A stretch of 64,000 bases of DNA from Streptomyces sp. NBC_00306 (GCF_036169555.1 NZ_CP108032.1:1922001-1986000), one strand, 5' to 3'. Positions 19,128 through 27,905 are shown, counted from the stretch's first letter. Program-made: numbers and translations. Notes: generated by a model not told the origin, from the sequence alone.

Positions 19128-19236
19128 TCAGGTGCGCCACAAGGAGCAGTTTTCAGCCACGCCACCAGCGCGGATTCACCGCCCGTTCCCCGTAGAGTTG
19201 ATCCCGGCCGACCATCGTGCATGGGGGGTACGGGAC

Positions 19237-20142
19237 GTGGTGGCGAAGGACAGCGAGGTCGTACACGGCTATCCGCACCTGGACACCGTGCGGGCGGCGA
19301 TCACCGCCCTGCACCGACGGCTCTCGTCCGAGGGCGTGCTCTCCTACGCCCCGAGCGTCCTGCCGGCCGACGTGGCCTTCGCCGATCAGGACGACCTCCA
19401 TCTGGGCGCCCAGCGTGTCGCCCGGGCCCTGGTGCATCACTTCCGGCTGCCGGACGCGCGGATGATCGTCAGCTTCCGCGAGATGACCCACGCCGCGAGC
19501 GTCGAACTGACGGCCGGACCCGAATACTTCATCGAGCTCAACGACCGGTTCCGTACGCACCGCCGGGACATCGGCGCGGCCCTCGCCCACGAGATCATGC
19601 ATGTCCTGCTCCACCGGCTCGGTCTCTCCTTCCCCGGCACTCGTGACAACGAGATCCTCACCGACACCGCCACCACCTATCTCGGTGCGGGCTGGCTGCT
19701 GCTCGACGCGTTCCGCGAGGACAGCGTTTCCAGTCAGAAACTCGGGTACCTCACACCCGAGGAGTTCGGCTATGTCCTCGCCAAGCGGTCACTCGTCTTC
19801 GACGAGGACCCCTCACCGTGGTTCACCAGCCCGCAGGGCTATACGGCATATACCAAGGGGAAGGCGCAGGCGCTGCGCGACGCGCAGCAGCCGCCGCTGA
19901 CCACCGCCGGATGGACGGGCCGCCACCGCTATGCCAAGGACCGGCGGTATGCGCGTGAGCACGCCGGAGCGACCCCGCACCCGGAGTCCGGCGCGACGGG
20001 GTACGCCTTCGAGCAGGGCCCCGAGGGCCTGCGTGTCTCGTTCTCGTGTCCCACCTGCCACCAGCGCATCCGGATCGCCGTGCGCGGCCGGGTGCGCGCC
20101 CGGTGCGGTCTGTGCCGGACGATTCTGGAATGCGACACCTGA
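19237..20142 (+). CDS. HExxH metalloprotease-like protein with C-terminal zinc ribbon
   Basis: 301-aa protein of unknown role. The centre holds ALAHEIMHVLLHRLG, a canonical HExxH zinc-peptidase helix, followed by DNEILTDTATTYLGAGWL, where the Glu could be the third zinc ligand. The C terminus has a treble-clef or zinc-ribbon-like CPTC...CGLC pair (CPTCHQRIRIAVRGRVRARC). There is no signal peptide or membrane segment, so it should be cytosolic. GTG 19237 has a GGGGGG site eight bases upstream; an upstream in-frame ATG (19123) would add 38 unlikely residues. It may be cotranscribed with the ankyrin gene 23 bp downstream. I do not recognise a named family. Confidence 0.75.
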   Translation: MVAKDSEVVHGYPHLDTVRAAITALHRRLSSEGVLSYAPSVLPADVAFADQDDLHLGAQRVARALVHHFRLPDARMIVSFREMTHAASVELTAGPEYFIELNDRFRTHRRDIGAALAHEIMHVLLHRLGLSFPGTRDNEILTDTATTYLGAGWLLLDAFREDSVSSQKLGYLTPEEFGYVLAKRSLVFDEDPSPWFTSPQGYTAYTKGKAQALRDAQQPPLTTAGWTGRHRYAKDRRYAREHAGATPHPESGATGYAFEQGPEGLRVSFSCPTCHQRIRIAVRGRVRARCGLCRTILECDT

Positions 20143-20165
20143 ACGGTTCTCCGTAGGCTCGAGGG

Positions 20166-21758
20166 ATGACGTACGAGCCGGCAGCATCCGTCCAGCAGCT
20201 CTTCGACGCCGTGTGGGAGGGCGCGGAGGACGCCGTCGTACGGCTGCTGCGGGCGGGAGTTCCCGCCGACGCGACCGACGAGGACGGACAGACGCCGCTG
20301 TACCGGGCGGCCGTGAGCGACGAGTTGGGCATCGTACGGCTGCTGCTGGCGGCCGGCGCCGAACCCGAGCGGCTGAGCGGACACGAGGGCGGGGACCTGC
20401 CGCTGTGCGGAGCCGCGGTCGGCGGTCACACGGACGTGGTGCTGGCACTGATCGCCGCCGGAGCCCGGCCGGACACCGCGGAGGCCTTCGGCTTCACCGC
20501 CATGACCTGGGCCGTGCAACTGGGTCACGCGGCGACGGTCGAGGCGCTGCTCGACCACGGCGCCGACCCCGACCTGCCGGCGCCGGGGGGCGAACCCCCG
20601 CTGGTCCTGGCCGCGCGCCGGGGCTCGCCCCGTACCGTCAGGGCGCTGCTGCGGCACGGTGCCGGCGCACGGCAGGCGGCACTCGACGAGGCCCGCGCCT
20701 GGCTGGCGCGTGATGTCGAGAAGGAGCTGCGCGCCGGGCTGCTGGAGGCGTACGGCGACGGGTCGCAGACGGTCACGCGCCGCGTCGAGGAGGACGGCGG
20801 CGTGACGGTCGTGGTCGAGGTGCTGCGCGAGGGGAAGCCGGTCGCGGGCAACGAGCAGCAGACCGGACATGCGGCGATCGCGACCCTCCTGGAGGAGGAC
20901 CTGGGCATCCAGACGCCGTACGCGACGCTGGCCGAGCGCGCGCTGCGCTGCGGGGACCGGGACCAGGACGACTGGGTGGAGGCGGTGCTGGCGCTGTGGA
21001 GGCGCGGCGACGAGGAGACCTTCCAGGCGGCAGCCGCGTGGTGCGCGAGCGACGACCCGATGCGGCAGGCGTTCGCCGCGGAGGTGCTGGCACAGCTGGG
21101 CCCGGCGGGCCCGGAGCCGGACGCGGGTGCGCATACACGTGCGGGTGCGGGTGGGCATACGGATGCGGGCGCGGGCGCTGCCGCGGGGACGGCCGGCACC
21201 GCGGCGCACCGTCCCTTCGCCGCACGCGCCCTGCCGCTGTTGCGCGAACTGGCCCGCGAGGCACGGGACGAGGAGCTGATCCGGGCCGCCGTCCTCGGGC
21301 TCGGCCACCACGGGGATCCGGCCGCACTGCCGGAGATCCTGCGCCACGCGGGACACCCGAACGCGGCCGTGCGCCACGACGTGGCGCTCTCGCTGTTCGG
21401 CCTGGTGCCGGACGGTCACCGGGAGAGCACCGAGGCGCTGATCGCCCTCAGCCGTGACACAGACGACCGGGTCAGGGACTGGGCGACCACCGCGCTGGCG
21501 CACCTCGGCGGCGACACGGCCGAGATCCGCGAGACGCTGGCGGCCCGGCTGGAGGACCCCGACCCGGACACCGCGGCGGAGGCCGCACAGGGGCTGGCGA
21601 GGCGTCAGGACCCGCGGGCGGTCCCGGTACTGGCACGGATACTGGCGGACGGGGACCCGGACGGCTATGCGCACGAAGCCGCGGCGGAGGCGGTGCAGCT
21701 GATCCAGGACGAGACGGTCAGGCGCCGACTGGAGGGCACGGTCCCGCGCGTGCGCTGA
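20166..21758 (+). CDS. Ankyrin-repeat / HEAT-repeat protein
   Basis: 530-aa two-part scaffold. Residues ~10-185 form about five ankyrin repeats (DEDGQTPLYRAAVSDELGIV, GFTAMTWAVQLGHAATVEAL, GGEPPLVLAARRGSPRTVRA). Residues ~350-525 form HEAT-like repeats (HPNAAVRHDVALSLFGL, DTDDRVRDWATTALAHLG, DPDPDTAAEAAQGLARR). Between them is a low-complexity Gly/Ala/His/Thr linker (residues ~318-345) from GCGGGTGCGGGTG-type DNA. No enzyme domain is visible; the function is presumably protein binding. A TAGGCT -10-like hexamer ends six bases before the ATG, with GAGGG just before it, so the transcript could be leaderless or have a very short leader. Confidence 0.85.
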   Translation: MTYEPAASVQQLFDAVWEGAEDAVVRLLRAGVPADATDEDGQTPLYRAAVSDELGIVRLLLAAGAEPERLSGHEGGDLPLCGAAVGGHTDVVLALIAAGARPDTAEAFGFTAMTWAVQLGHAATVEALLDHGADPDLPAPGGEPPLVLAARRGSPRTVRALLRHGAGARQAALDEARAWLARDVEKELRAGLLEAYGDGSQTVTRRVEEDGGVTVVVEVLREGKPVAGNEQQTGHAAIATLLEEDLGIQTPYATLAERALRCGDRDQDDWVEAVLALWRRGDEETFQAAAAWCASDDPMRQAFAAEVLAQLGPAGPEPDAGAHTRAGAGGHTDAGAGAAAGTAGTAAHRPFAARALPLLRELAREARDEELIRAAVLGLGHHGDPAALPEILRHAGHPNAAVRHDVALSLFGLVPDGHRESTEALIALSRDTDDRVRDWATTALAHLGGDTAEIRETLAARLEDPDPDTAAEAAQGLARRQDPRAVPVLARILADGDPDGYAHEAAAEAVQLIQDETVRRRLEGTVPRVR

Positions 21759-21834
21759 CGGAGGAGACCGAACCGCCGGCGCGGGAGCCCCGACTCCCAC
21801 GGAGCGGTTCCCGCGCGTGCGCCGACGCGCGAGG

Positions 21835-22221
21835 TCAGAGCAGCCGCAGCACGCCCGGCGCCCGCTCCTCGATGATGCCGACCAGTTCGTCGAAGACGGT
21901 CGGCCCCTCGCCTGCTCGGGCGCGCGCCAGTTCCTCCGCGACGGCCGCCTTGTTCGACGGATGGCACCGGGCGAGCCGCAGCTCCAGCTGACGCACCGTC
22001 TCCGGGTGCCCGAGGGCCCGGCGGGAGCTCTCGTGGTCGCGCCATTCGATGCGGTAGTCGCCGTCGTCGGGCGTGCCCATCCCGCCGCTGAGGCAGTCGG
22101 CGAAGGCGTCGAGGTTGCGGCCGAAGTACCCCTCCGGCCCGTTCACGGCCTCGCCGATCACCCGCCAGAAGCTGTCCAGGCCGGTGACCTCCGCCCCGTC
22201 GATCACATAGGTCTTGGTCAC
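21835..22221 (-). CDS. Barstar-like ribonuclease inhibitor
   Basis: 128-aa barstar-family protein: an N-terminal TYVIDGAEVTGLDSFWRV strand-helix start, then the hallmark YFGRNLDAFADCLSGGMG, which in barstar contributes the helix and Asp residues that plug the RNase active site. It begins 18 bp after the stop of the secreted RNase gene on the same strand. In characterised pairs the cytosolic inhibitor protects the producer from RNase that folds before export. The C-terminal ~40 residues (PTVFDELVGIIEERAPGVLR) extend the usual barstar fold. Function is well supported by sequence and by the neighbour. Confidence 0.9.
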   Translation of the reverse strand: MTKTYVIDGAEVTGLDSFWRVIGEAVNGPEGYFGRNLDAFADCLSGGMGTPDDGDYRIEWRDHESSRRALGHPETVRQLELRLARCHPSNKAAVAEELARARAGEGPTVFDELVGIIEERAPGVLRLL

Positions 22222-22239
22222 GGGGCGGAGGATAGCCGC

Positions 22240-22656
22240 TCAGCAGCCGTGGTCGACGAGGTCGAACGAGGCGTAGTGGTCAGCGGTGTAGTAGTCCTCC
22301 TGCGACGCCTCGCCCGTGACGATGCGGCGTGCGCCGCGGTCGGAGGAGCCCGGCGTCTTGACGGTGTACTCGTGGTAGTAGCCGGTCGAGTGCGACGGCA
22401 GGATGCCTTCCCGGTTCTGGAAGACCGTGCCGTCCTGCGGGTAGGGGAACGGCCCGCCCGCGTCGATGAGTTCGAGCGTGTCGTGGGCCTGGGACGGAAG
22501 GTCGGAGTAGCAGATGTCACCGACCGCGGCGGCTGCTGTGGGGGCAGCCGTGAGGGTGGGGGTGTAGGTGGTGGCCGTGGCCTGCCCGCCGATGAGGAGG
22601 GTCGAGGCGAGAGCGGCGGCCGCGCCGAGCGTGGCGATTCGTGGGGGGATTCGCAT
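22240..22656 (-). CDS. Secreted guanyl-specific ribonuclease, RNase Sa type
   Basis: 138-aa precursor of a microbial RNase of the N1/T1/Sa family, cleaving RNA after G. Mature sequence follows RNase Sa closely: DGTVFQNREGILP, TGYYHEYTVKTPG with the catalytic Glu, GARRIV with the catalytic Arg, QEDYYTADHYASF with the catalytic His. Two cysteines, near the mature N terminus (GDICYS) and the last residue, match the single Sa disulfide. Signal peptide RIATLGAAAALASTLLIGG. ATG 22656 has no Shine-Dalgarno site, but CATGAT (-10-like) lies just upstream with TTGACG 19 bases before it, so it may be leaderless. In-frame ATGs at 22665 and 22668 are alternatives. Operon with the barstar gene. Confidence 0.93.
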   Translation of the reverse strand: MRIPPRIATLGAAAALASTLLIGGQATATTYTPTLTAAPTAAAAVGDICYSDLPSQAHDTLELIDAGGPFPYPQDGTVFQNREGILPSHSTGYYHEYTVKTPGSSDRGARRIVTGEASQEDYYTADHYASFDLVDHGC

Positions 22657-22774
22657 GTCGGCCATCATGACGCGCGTAGACATGCACGCGTCAAGGCGAA
22701 CTCCTCGGTGTTTTCTGCGAATTAACCTGGGTGGATTCGTGGACACGAAGGTGTGGGGAGGGTCTGCGAACTGG

Positions 22775-23656
22775 TCATCGGGCGCCGTGGACGGGCTGCG
22801 GAATCTCGGCGTCCGCCAGCAGTTTCCGTACCGCGTCGCCCGCCTCCGACGGCTGCCAGCGGCTCCCCTTGTCGGCCGTCGGACCCGGCCGCCAGCCCTC
22901 CATGACGGTGATCCTTCCGGCTTCCGCCTCGAAGACCCGGCCGGTGACCCCCTCGGCGGCGGCCGAACCCAGCCAGACGACGAGGGGTGACACGTCCTCG
23001 GGCAGCGCGGTGAGGCCGGCGAACGTCTCCTCGGTCATCCTGGTGCGGGCCGCCGGGGCGATGGCGTTGACCTGGACCCCGTACCGGCCCAGCTCCGCCG
23101 CCGCGACCAGTGTCAGAGCGATGATCGCGGCCTTGGCCGCCGCGTAGTTGCCCTGTCCGACGCTGCCCGACAGCCCCGCGCCGGACGTGGTGTTGACGAT
23201 GCGCGCCGCCACCGGCCGTCCGGCCTTGGCCTCGGCGCGCCAGTGCGCGGCGGCGTGCTTGAGCGGCAGGAAGTGCCCCCGGCCGTGCACCCGCATCACG
23301 GCGTCCCAGTCGTCCTCATCGAGGTTGACGAGCATGCGGTCGCGCAGGAAGCCCGCGTTGTTGACCAGGGTGTCGAGCCGGCCCCAGGTCTCCAGAGCCG
23401 CGGCGACGAGGGAGGCGGCGCCCTCGCCGGTCGCGATGTCCCCGTTGTGCGCCACCGCCTCGCCGCCGGCCGCCCTGATCTCGTCGACGACCTGCTGCGC
23501 CGGACCCGCCGATGCGCCTGCGCCGTCGAGGCCCGCCCCCAGGTCGTTGACGACGACCCGGGCGCCCTCGGCGGCGAAGGCGAGGGCGTGCGCCCGCCCC
23601 AGCCCCCGTCCGGCGCCGGTGACGACGACCACGCGCTCCGCACAGATTCCCGTCAT
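22775..23656 (-). CDS. SDR oxidoreductase, IpdF-like (steroid ring C/D degradation)
   Basis: 293-aa short-chain dehydrogenase: cofactor site VTGAGRGLGRAHALAF, NNAG motif in LVNNAGFLRDRM, and the Ser...YAAAK active site (NTTSGAG, QGNYAAAKA). The long form with a C-terminal extension (GRVFEAEAGRITVMEGWRPG) resembles the Rv3548c/IpdF group, which in mycobacteria oxidises the 5-hydroxyl of 5-OH-HIP. Position supports this: it is the distal gene of a minus-strand pair divergent from echA20-ipdABC, as around Rv3548c-Rv3553. Its ATG overlaps the upstream SDR stop by four bases. Likely controlled by KstR2 through the operator at 24454. Assignment is family plus context. Confidence 0.82.
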   Translation of the reverse strand: MTGICAERVVVVTGAGRGLGRAHALAFAAEGARVVVNDLGAGLDGAGASAGPAQQVVDEIRAAGGEAVAHNGDIATGEGAASLVAAALETWGRLDTLVNNAGFLRDRMLVNLDEDDWDAVMRVHGRGHFLPLKHAAAHWRAEAKAGRPVAARIVNTTSGAGLSGSVGQGNYAAAKAAIIALTLVAAAELGRYGVQVNAIAPAARTRMTEETFAGLTALPEDVSPLVVWLGSAAAEGVTGRVFEAEAGRITVMEGWRPGPTADKGSRWQPSEAGDAVRKLLADAEIPQPVHGAR

Positions 23657-24435
23657 CTCACGTCTCCTTGTCGACCGTCGTGGACCGTTTCCCTGTTGAC
23701 CGTCGCGGCATCGAGGAAGGCGGGACGCTCCCCGCCTCCGTGCAGAAGCAGCGAGGCACCGCTGATGTAGGCGGCGCGCCCCGAGGCGAGGAAGACGGCC
23801 GCCTCGCCGACGTCCGACGGCTCCGCGAAACGGCCGAGCGGGACCGTACGGCCCACCGCGGCGATCCCCTCCTCGTCCCCGTAGTGCAGCCCGGACAGTT
23901 CCGTGCGGACCATGCCGAGGACGAGCGTGTTCACCCGCACGTCCGGCGCCCACTCCACGGCCATCGAGCGGGCCAGGCTCTCCAGCCCGGCCTTGGCCGC
24001 TCCGTACGCGGCGGAGCCCGGCGAGGGCCGGCCGCCGCTGACGCTGCCGATCATGACGATCGAGCCCCGGGCGGCCCTGAGGTGGTCGTGGGCGGCGAGG
24101 GACGCGGTCAGCGGGGTGACGAGGTTGAGCTCGACGACCCGTGCGTGACGTGCGGCGGCGCCGTCCGCGAGCAGCCGGTGGGGGGTGCCTCCGGCGTTGT
24201 TGACGAGGGTGTCGAGGCGGCCGTACCGGGCGGCCACATCGTCGAAGAAGCCGGCCACCTCCTCGGCCTCGCGCAGGTCCACGGGCATGAACTCGGCTCC
24301 GTCGAGCGGGACTTCGGGTGGTCTGCGCGCGCAGACCACCACCCGGGCGCCGGCCCGCAGGAAGGCCCGCGCGATGCCCGCGCCGACGCCCCGCGTGCCG
24401 CCGGTGACGACGGCGACCCTCCCGTCCAGCTCCAT
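23653..24435 (-). CDS. SDR oxidoreductase, Rv3549c-like
   Basis: 260-aa classical short-chain dehydrogenase: VVTGGTRGVGAGIARAF for NAD(P) binding, NNAG in LVNNAGGTPHRLL, Ser in IGSVSGG and the YGAAKAG catalytic Tyr/Lys. First gene of the minus-strand unit whose ATG lies 18 bp from the KstR2-type operator. In Mycobacterium tuberculosis the matching neighbour of ipdF and echA20 is Rv3549c, another SDR of the KstR2 regulon, so it likely handles a hydroxyacyl-CoA in HIP degradation. The exact substrate is not known to me. Confidence 0.8.
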   Translation of the reverse strand: MELDGRVAVVTGGTRGVGAGIARAFLRAGARVVVCARRPPEVPLDGAEFMPVDLREAEEVAGFFDDVAARYGRLDTLVNNAGGTPHRLLADGAAARHARVVELNLVTPLTASLAAHDHLRAARGSIVMIGSVSGGRPSPGSAAYGAAKAGLESLARSMAVEWAPDVRVNTLVLGMVRTELSGLHYGDEEGIAAVGRTVPLGRFAEPSDVGEAAVFLASGRAAYISGASLLLHGGGERPAFLDAATVNRETVHDGRQGDVR

Positions 24436-24453
24436 CGGCTGCTACCTTCCTCA

Positions 24454-24470
24454 CCTAACAAATGTTTGGT
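24454..24470. promoter_or_regulatory. KstR2-type operator in the SDR / echA20 divergent promoter
   Basis: CCTAACAAATGTTTGGT, an imperfect palindrome centred between the two divergent starts. It differs at one base from the site at 33408-33424. It fits the KstR2 consensus AnCAAGnnCTTGnT, as I recall it, with two mismatches. A wider dyad, TACCTT (24443) / AAGGTA (24474), encloses it. Confidence 0.75.
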
Positions 24471-24491
24471 GGAAAGGTAGCTGATCCTCTC

Positions 24492-25241
24492 ATGGGTGTC
24501 TCCACCACAAGCCCCGAGAAGGGCATCTCACGCGTCACGGCCGACTTCCCACCCGTCAACGCCCTTCCCGTGCAGGGCTGGTACGACCTCGCGGACGCCG
24601 TCCGCGCCGCGGGCCGGGACCCCGCGACCCGCTGTGTGGTGCTGACCGCCGCCGGCCGCGGGTTCAACGCCGGCGTCGACATCAAGGAGATGCAGCGCGA
24701 CCCCGGGCACGACACCCTGATCGGCGCCAACCGCGGCTGCTACGAGGCCTTCGCCGCCGTGTACGAGTGCGAGGTGCCCGTCGTCGCCGCGGTGCACGGT
24801 CACTGCCTCGGCGGCGGCATCGGACTGATCGGCAACGCGGACGCGATCGTCGCCTCGGACGACGCCACGTTCGGGCTGCCGGAGCTCGACCGCGGCGCGC
24901 TCGGCGCCGCCACCCATCTCGCCCGCCTGGTTCCGCAGCATCTGATGCGCGCCCTGTACTACACCTCGCGCACCGCGACGGCCGCCGAACTGCACCACCA
25001 CGGCTCCGTCTGGAAGGTCGTGCCGCGCGGCGAACTCCAGGACACGGCGGTGGAGTTGGCCCGGGAGATCGCCCGCAAGGACGGCACCCTCATCCGGCTG
25101 GCCAAGGCGGCGATCAACGGCATCGATCCCGTCGACGTACGCCGCAGCTACCGCTTCGAGCAGGGCTTCACCTTCGAGGCGGGTCTCAGCGGTGTCGCCG
25201 ACCGCGTCCGCGACACCTTCGGGAAGGAACCGCAGCCGTGA
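24492..25241 (+). CDS. echA20: Enoyl-CoA hydratase-family ring hydrolase
   Basis: 249-aa crotonase-superfamily protein. The oxyanion-hole segments are visible: AAGRGFNAGVDIKEM and HGHCLGGGIGLIGNADAIVA, followed by FGLPELDRGALGAA. The order echA20-ipdA-ipdB-ipdC with one- to four-base overlaps matches the mycobacterial KstR2 locus, where EchA20 opens steroid ring D of a bicyclic CoA thioester instead of hydrating an alkene. ATG 24492 was chosen; an ATG at 24462 lies inside the operator. The GTG of ipdA overlaps its stop. Without context it could be called a generic enoyl-CoA hydratase. Confidence 0.85.
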   Translation: MGVSTTSPEKGISRVTADFPPVNALPVQGWYDLADAVRAAGRDPATRCVVLTAAGRGFNAGVDIKEMQRDPGHDTLIGANRGCYEAFAAVYECEVPVVAAVHGHCLGGGIGLIGNADAIVASDDATFGLPELDRGALGAATHLARLVPQHLMRALYYTSRTATAAELHHHGSVWKVVPRGELQDTAVELAREIARKDGTLIRLAKAAINGIDPVDVRRSYRFEQGFTFEAGLSGVADRVRDTFGKEPQP

Positions 25242-26089
25242 CCGACAAGACCATGACGCCCGAGGACGTGGTGGGGCGCCTGCGCAGCGGCATGACCATC
25301 GGGATCGGCGGCTGGGGCTCGCGCCGCAAGCCGATGGCGCTGGTGCGCGCACTGCTCCGCTCCGAGATCACCGATCTGACCGTCATCTCCTACGGCGGCC
25401 CCGACGTCGGCATGCTCGCCGCCGCCCGCCGGATCGGCCGGCTGGTCACACCCTTCGTCACCCTCGACTCGATCCCGCTCGAACCGCACTACCGCGCCGC
25501 CCGCCAGCGGGGCGACTTCGCCCTCACCGAGATCGACGAGGCGATGTTCATGTGGGGCCTGCACGCGGCCGCCAACCGGCTGCCCTTCCTTCCGGTGCGG
25601 GCGGGCCTCGGATCGGACGTCATGCGGGTCAACCCCGAGCTGCGTACCGTCACTTCGCCCTACGAGGACGGCGAGGAGTTCGTCGCCGTGCCGGCGCTGC
25701 GCATGGATGCCGCGCTCGTCCATCTGAACCGGGCCGACCGCCAGGGCAACGGCCAGTACCTGGGCCCCGACCCCTACTTCGACGATCTGTTCTGCCAGTC
25801 CGCCGACGCCGCGTACGTCTCCTGCGACCAGCTGGTGGAGACGGCCGAGCTCACCAAGGACGCGGCCCCGCAGACCCTGCTGGTCGCCCGGCACGCGGTC
25901 ACCGGAGTGGTGGAGGCCCCGAACGGCGCGCACTTCACCTCCTGCGCCCCCGACCACGAGCGCGACGAGGCCTTCCAGCGGATGTACGCCGGCACGCCCT
26001 GGGACGAGTTCGCGGGACGCTTCCTGGCCGGGGCCGGCGAAAGCGACTACCAACGCGCCGTACAGGCCTGGCACAAGGAGCAGCAGTGA
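25238..26089 (+). CDS. ipdA: COCHEA-CoA hydrolase alpha subunit (CoA-transferase fold)
   Basis: 283-aa class I CoA-transferase-fold protein: RLRSGMTIGIGGWGSRRKPM at the N terminus, then SYGGPDVGMLAAARRIGR and GADAV-type core segments ending in AGTPWDEFAGRF. IpdA pairs with IpdB; in mycobacteria the complex hydrolyses the last steroid ring (COCHEA-CoA) rather than transferring CoA. Start GTG 25238 has GGAAGGA upstream and overlaps the echA20 stop; ATG 25253 is possible. Its GTGA overlap with ipdB fits equal expression of the two subunits. Assignment rests on the gene string and family. Confidence 0.87.
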   Translation: MTDKTMTPEDVVGRLRSGMTIGIGGWGSRRKPMALVRALLRSEITDLTVISYGGPDVGMLAAARRIGRLVTPFVTLDSIPLEPHYRAARQRGDFALTEIDEAMFMWGLHAAANRLPFLPVRAGLGSDVMRVNPELRTVTSPYEDGEEFVAVPALRMDAALVHLNRADRQGNGQYLGPDPYFDDLFCQSADAAYVSCDQLVETAELTKDAAPQTLLVARHAVTGVVEAPNGAHFTSCAPDHERDEAFQRMYAGTPWDEFAGRFLAGAGESDYQRAVQAWHKEQQ

Positions 26090-26829
26090 CCCCCACACGG
26101 ACCGTCTCCCGGGCCGAGTACTGCGTCGTCGCCTGCGCCGAGGCATGGCGCGGCGACGGCGAGATCCTGGCCAGTCCGATGGGACTGATCCCCTCGGTCG
26201 GGGCCCGGCTGGCCCGGCGCACCTTCTCACCCGGCCTCCTGCTCACCGACGGCGAGGCGATGCTCGTCGGCCCGGACGGCACGGTGGAGGGCTGGCTGCC
26301 CTACCGTCAGCACCTCGCCATGGTCACCGGCGGCCGACGCCACGTCATGATGGGCGCGAGTCAGATCGACCGCTTCGGCAACCAGAACATCTCCTGCATC
26401 GGGGACTGGCGGCAGCCCACGCGCCAGCTCCTGGGCGTCCGCGGAGCGCCCGTCAACACCCTGAACAACCCGGTGAGTTACTGGGTGCCCAAGCACTCGG
26501 CCCGGGTCTTCGTGCCGAAGGTCGACGTGGTGTGCGGGGTGGGTCACGACAACGCTGCCGCCGCCGGCTCCAGTGCCACCCGGTTCCACCGCATCCCGCG
26601 CGTGGTGTCCGACCTGGGCGTCTTCGACTTCGCCACCCCCGACCGCTCGATGCGGCTCGCCTCCCTGCACCCCGGTGTCACGCTCGACCGGGTGCGGGAG
26701 GCCACCGGCTTCGCGCTGACGGTCCCGGACGACGTCCCGTACACACGCGAGCCGACCGAGGACGAACTGCGGCTGATCCGCGAGGTGATCGACCCGGAAG
26801 GACTGCGGGACCGCGAGGTCCCGGCCTGA
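26086..26829 (+). CDS. ipdB: COCHEA-CoA hydrolase beta subunit (CoA-transferase fold)
   Basis: 247-aa partner of IpdA. Typical segments are YCVVACAEAWRGDGEILASP, the ASQIDRFGNQNISCIGDW block, where class I CoA-transferases keep GAxQVDxxGN, and PRVVSDLGVFDF. The catalytic Glu of true CoA-transferases is not apparent at the usual place, in keeping with a hydrolase, although I cannot align it rigorously. Overlaps ipdA by four bases and ipdC by one (TGATG). Part of steroid ring C cleavage. Confidence 0.86.
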   Translation: MTPTRTVSRAEYCVVACAEAWRGDGEILASPMGLIPSVGARLARRTFSPGLLLTDGEAMLVGPDGTVEGWLPYRQHLAMVTGGRRHVMMGASQIDRFGNQNISCIGDWRQPTRQLLGVRGAPVNTLNNPVSYWVPKHSARVFVPKVDVVCGVGHDNAAAAGSSATRFHRIPRVVSDLGVFDFATPDRSMRLASLHPGVTLDRVREATGFALTVPDDVPYTREPTEDELRLIREVIDPEGLRDREVPA

Positions 26830-27896
26830 TGACGGGCCGTGTCCGGACGGCGCTCACCGAGCTCACGGGTGTACGCCATCCGATCGTGCAGACCGGGATG
26901 GGCTGGGTGGCGGGCCCGCGGCTGGTGTCCGCGGCCGCGGAGGCGGGAGCACTCGGCATCCTCGCCTCGGCGACGATGACCACCGACGAGCTGCGCCATG
27001 CGGTGCGCGAGGTCTCCGCCCGCACGGACGCGCCGTTCGGGGTCAACCTCCGCGCCGACGCGGGAGATGCGCGCGAGCGGGTGCGGATCATCGTCGAGGA
27101 GGGTGTACGGGTCGCCTCCTTCGCGCTCGCGCCCTCGCGGGAGCTGATCGCCGAGCTCAAAGACGCGGGGGTGGTCGTGATCCCGTCGGTCGGGGCGCGA
27201 CGGCACGCGGAAAAGGTGGCCGCCTGGGGCGCGGACGCGGTGATCGTGCAGGGCGGCGAGGGCGGCGGCCACACCGGCGATGTCGCCACCACCGTGCTGC
27301 TGCCGCAGGTCGTGGACGCGGTCGGCATCCCGGTGATCGCGGCCGGCGGGTTCCGCGACGGACGGGGTCTGGTGGCGGCGCTCGCGTACGGTGCGGCGGG
27401 CATCGCGATGGGCACACGGTTCCTGCTCACCGCCGAGTCGACGGTTCCGGACGCGGTGAAGGCGAAGTATCTCGCGGCGTCCGTGAAGGACGTGACGGTG
27501 ACGACGGCCGTCGACGGACTGCCGCACCGGATGCTGCGGACGGACCTGGTCGACTCGCTGGAGCGGCATGGCCGTACGCGTAACCTGGCCCGGGCGGTCC
27601 GCCACGCGGCCGGCTTCCGGAAGCTCTCCGGTCTGAGCTGGTCACGGATGCTCCGCGACGGCCTGGCCATGAAGCACGGGCGGGAACTGTCGTGGAGCCA
27701 GGTGCTGCTCGCCGCCAACACACCCATGCTGCTGCGGGCCTCCATGGTGGAGGGCCGCACCGACCTGGGGGTGATGGCGTCGGGTCAGGTCGCGGGGGTC
27801 ATCGACGATCTGCCCACGTGTGCGGAGCTCGTCGACCGGGTCATGGCCGAGGCCCGGCAGGTGCTCGATGCACTGCCGGGCCCCGGTCGTCCCTGA
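26829..27896 (+). CDS. ipdC: Nitronate monooxygenase-like flavin reductase (HIP degradation)
   Basis: 355-aa TIM-barrel FMN protein of the 2-nitropropane dioxygenase / enoyl reductase II group: HPIVQTGMGWVAGPRLVSA, GGEGGGHTGDVATTVLLPQV and IAAGGFRDGRG form the FMN phosphate site. In mycobacteria IpdC sits directly after IpdAB and takes part in breakdown of the ring C/D CoA esters. The overlap with ipdB and the identical order make this more likely than a detoxifying nitronate oxidase. It ends nine bases from the convergent helicase gene. Confidence 0.85.
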   Translation: MTGRVRTALTELTGVRHPIVQTGMGWVAGPRLVSAAAEAGALGILASATMTTDELRHAVREVSARTDAPFGVNLRADAGDARERVRIIVEEGVRVASFALAPSRELIAELKDAGVVVIPSVGARRHAEKVAAWGADAVIVQGGEGGGHTGDVATTVLLPQVVDAVGIPVIAAGGFRDGRGLVAALAYGAAGIAMGTRFLLTAESTVPDAVKAKYLAASVKDVTVTTAVDGLPHRMLRTDLVDSLERHGRTRNLARAVRHAAGFRKLSGLSWSRMLRDGLAMKHGRELSWSQVLLAANTPMLLRASMVEGRTDLGVMASGQVAGVIDDLPTCAELVDRVMAEARQVLDALPGPGRP

Positions 27897-27905
27897 GAAT
27901 CGCGC

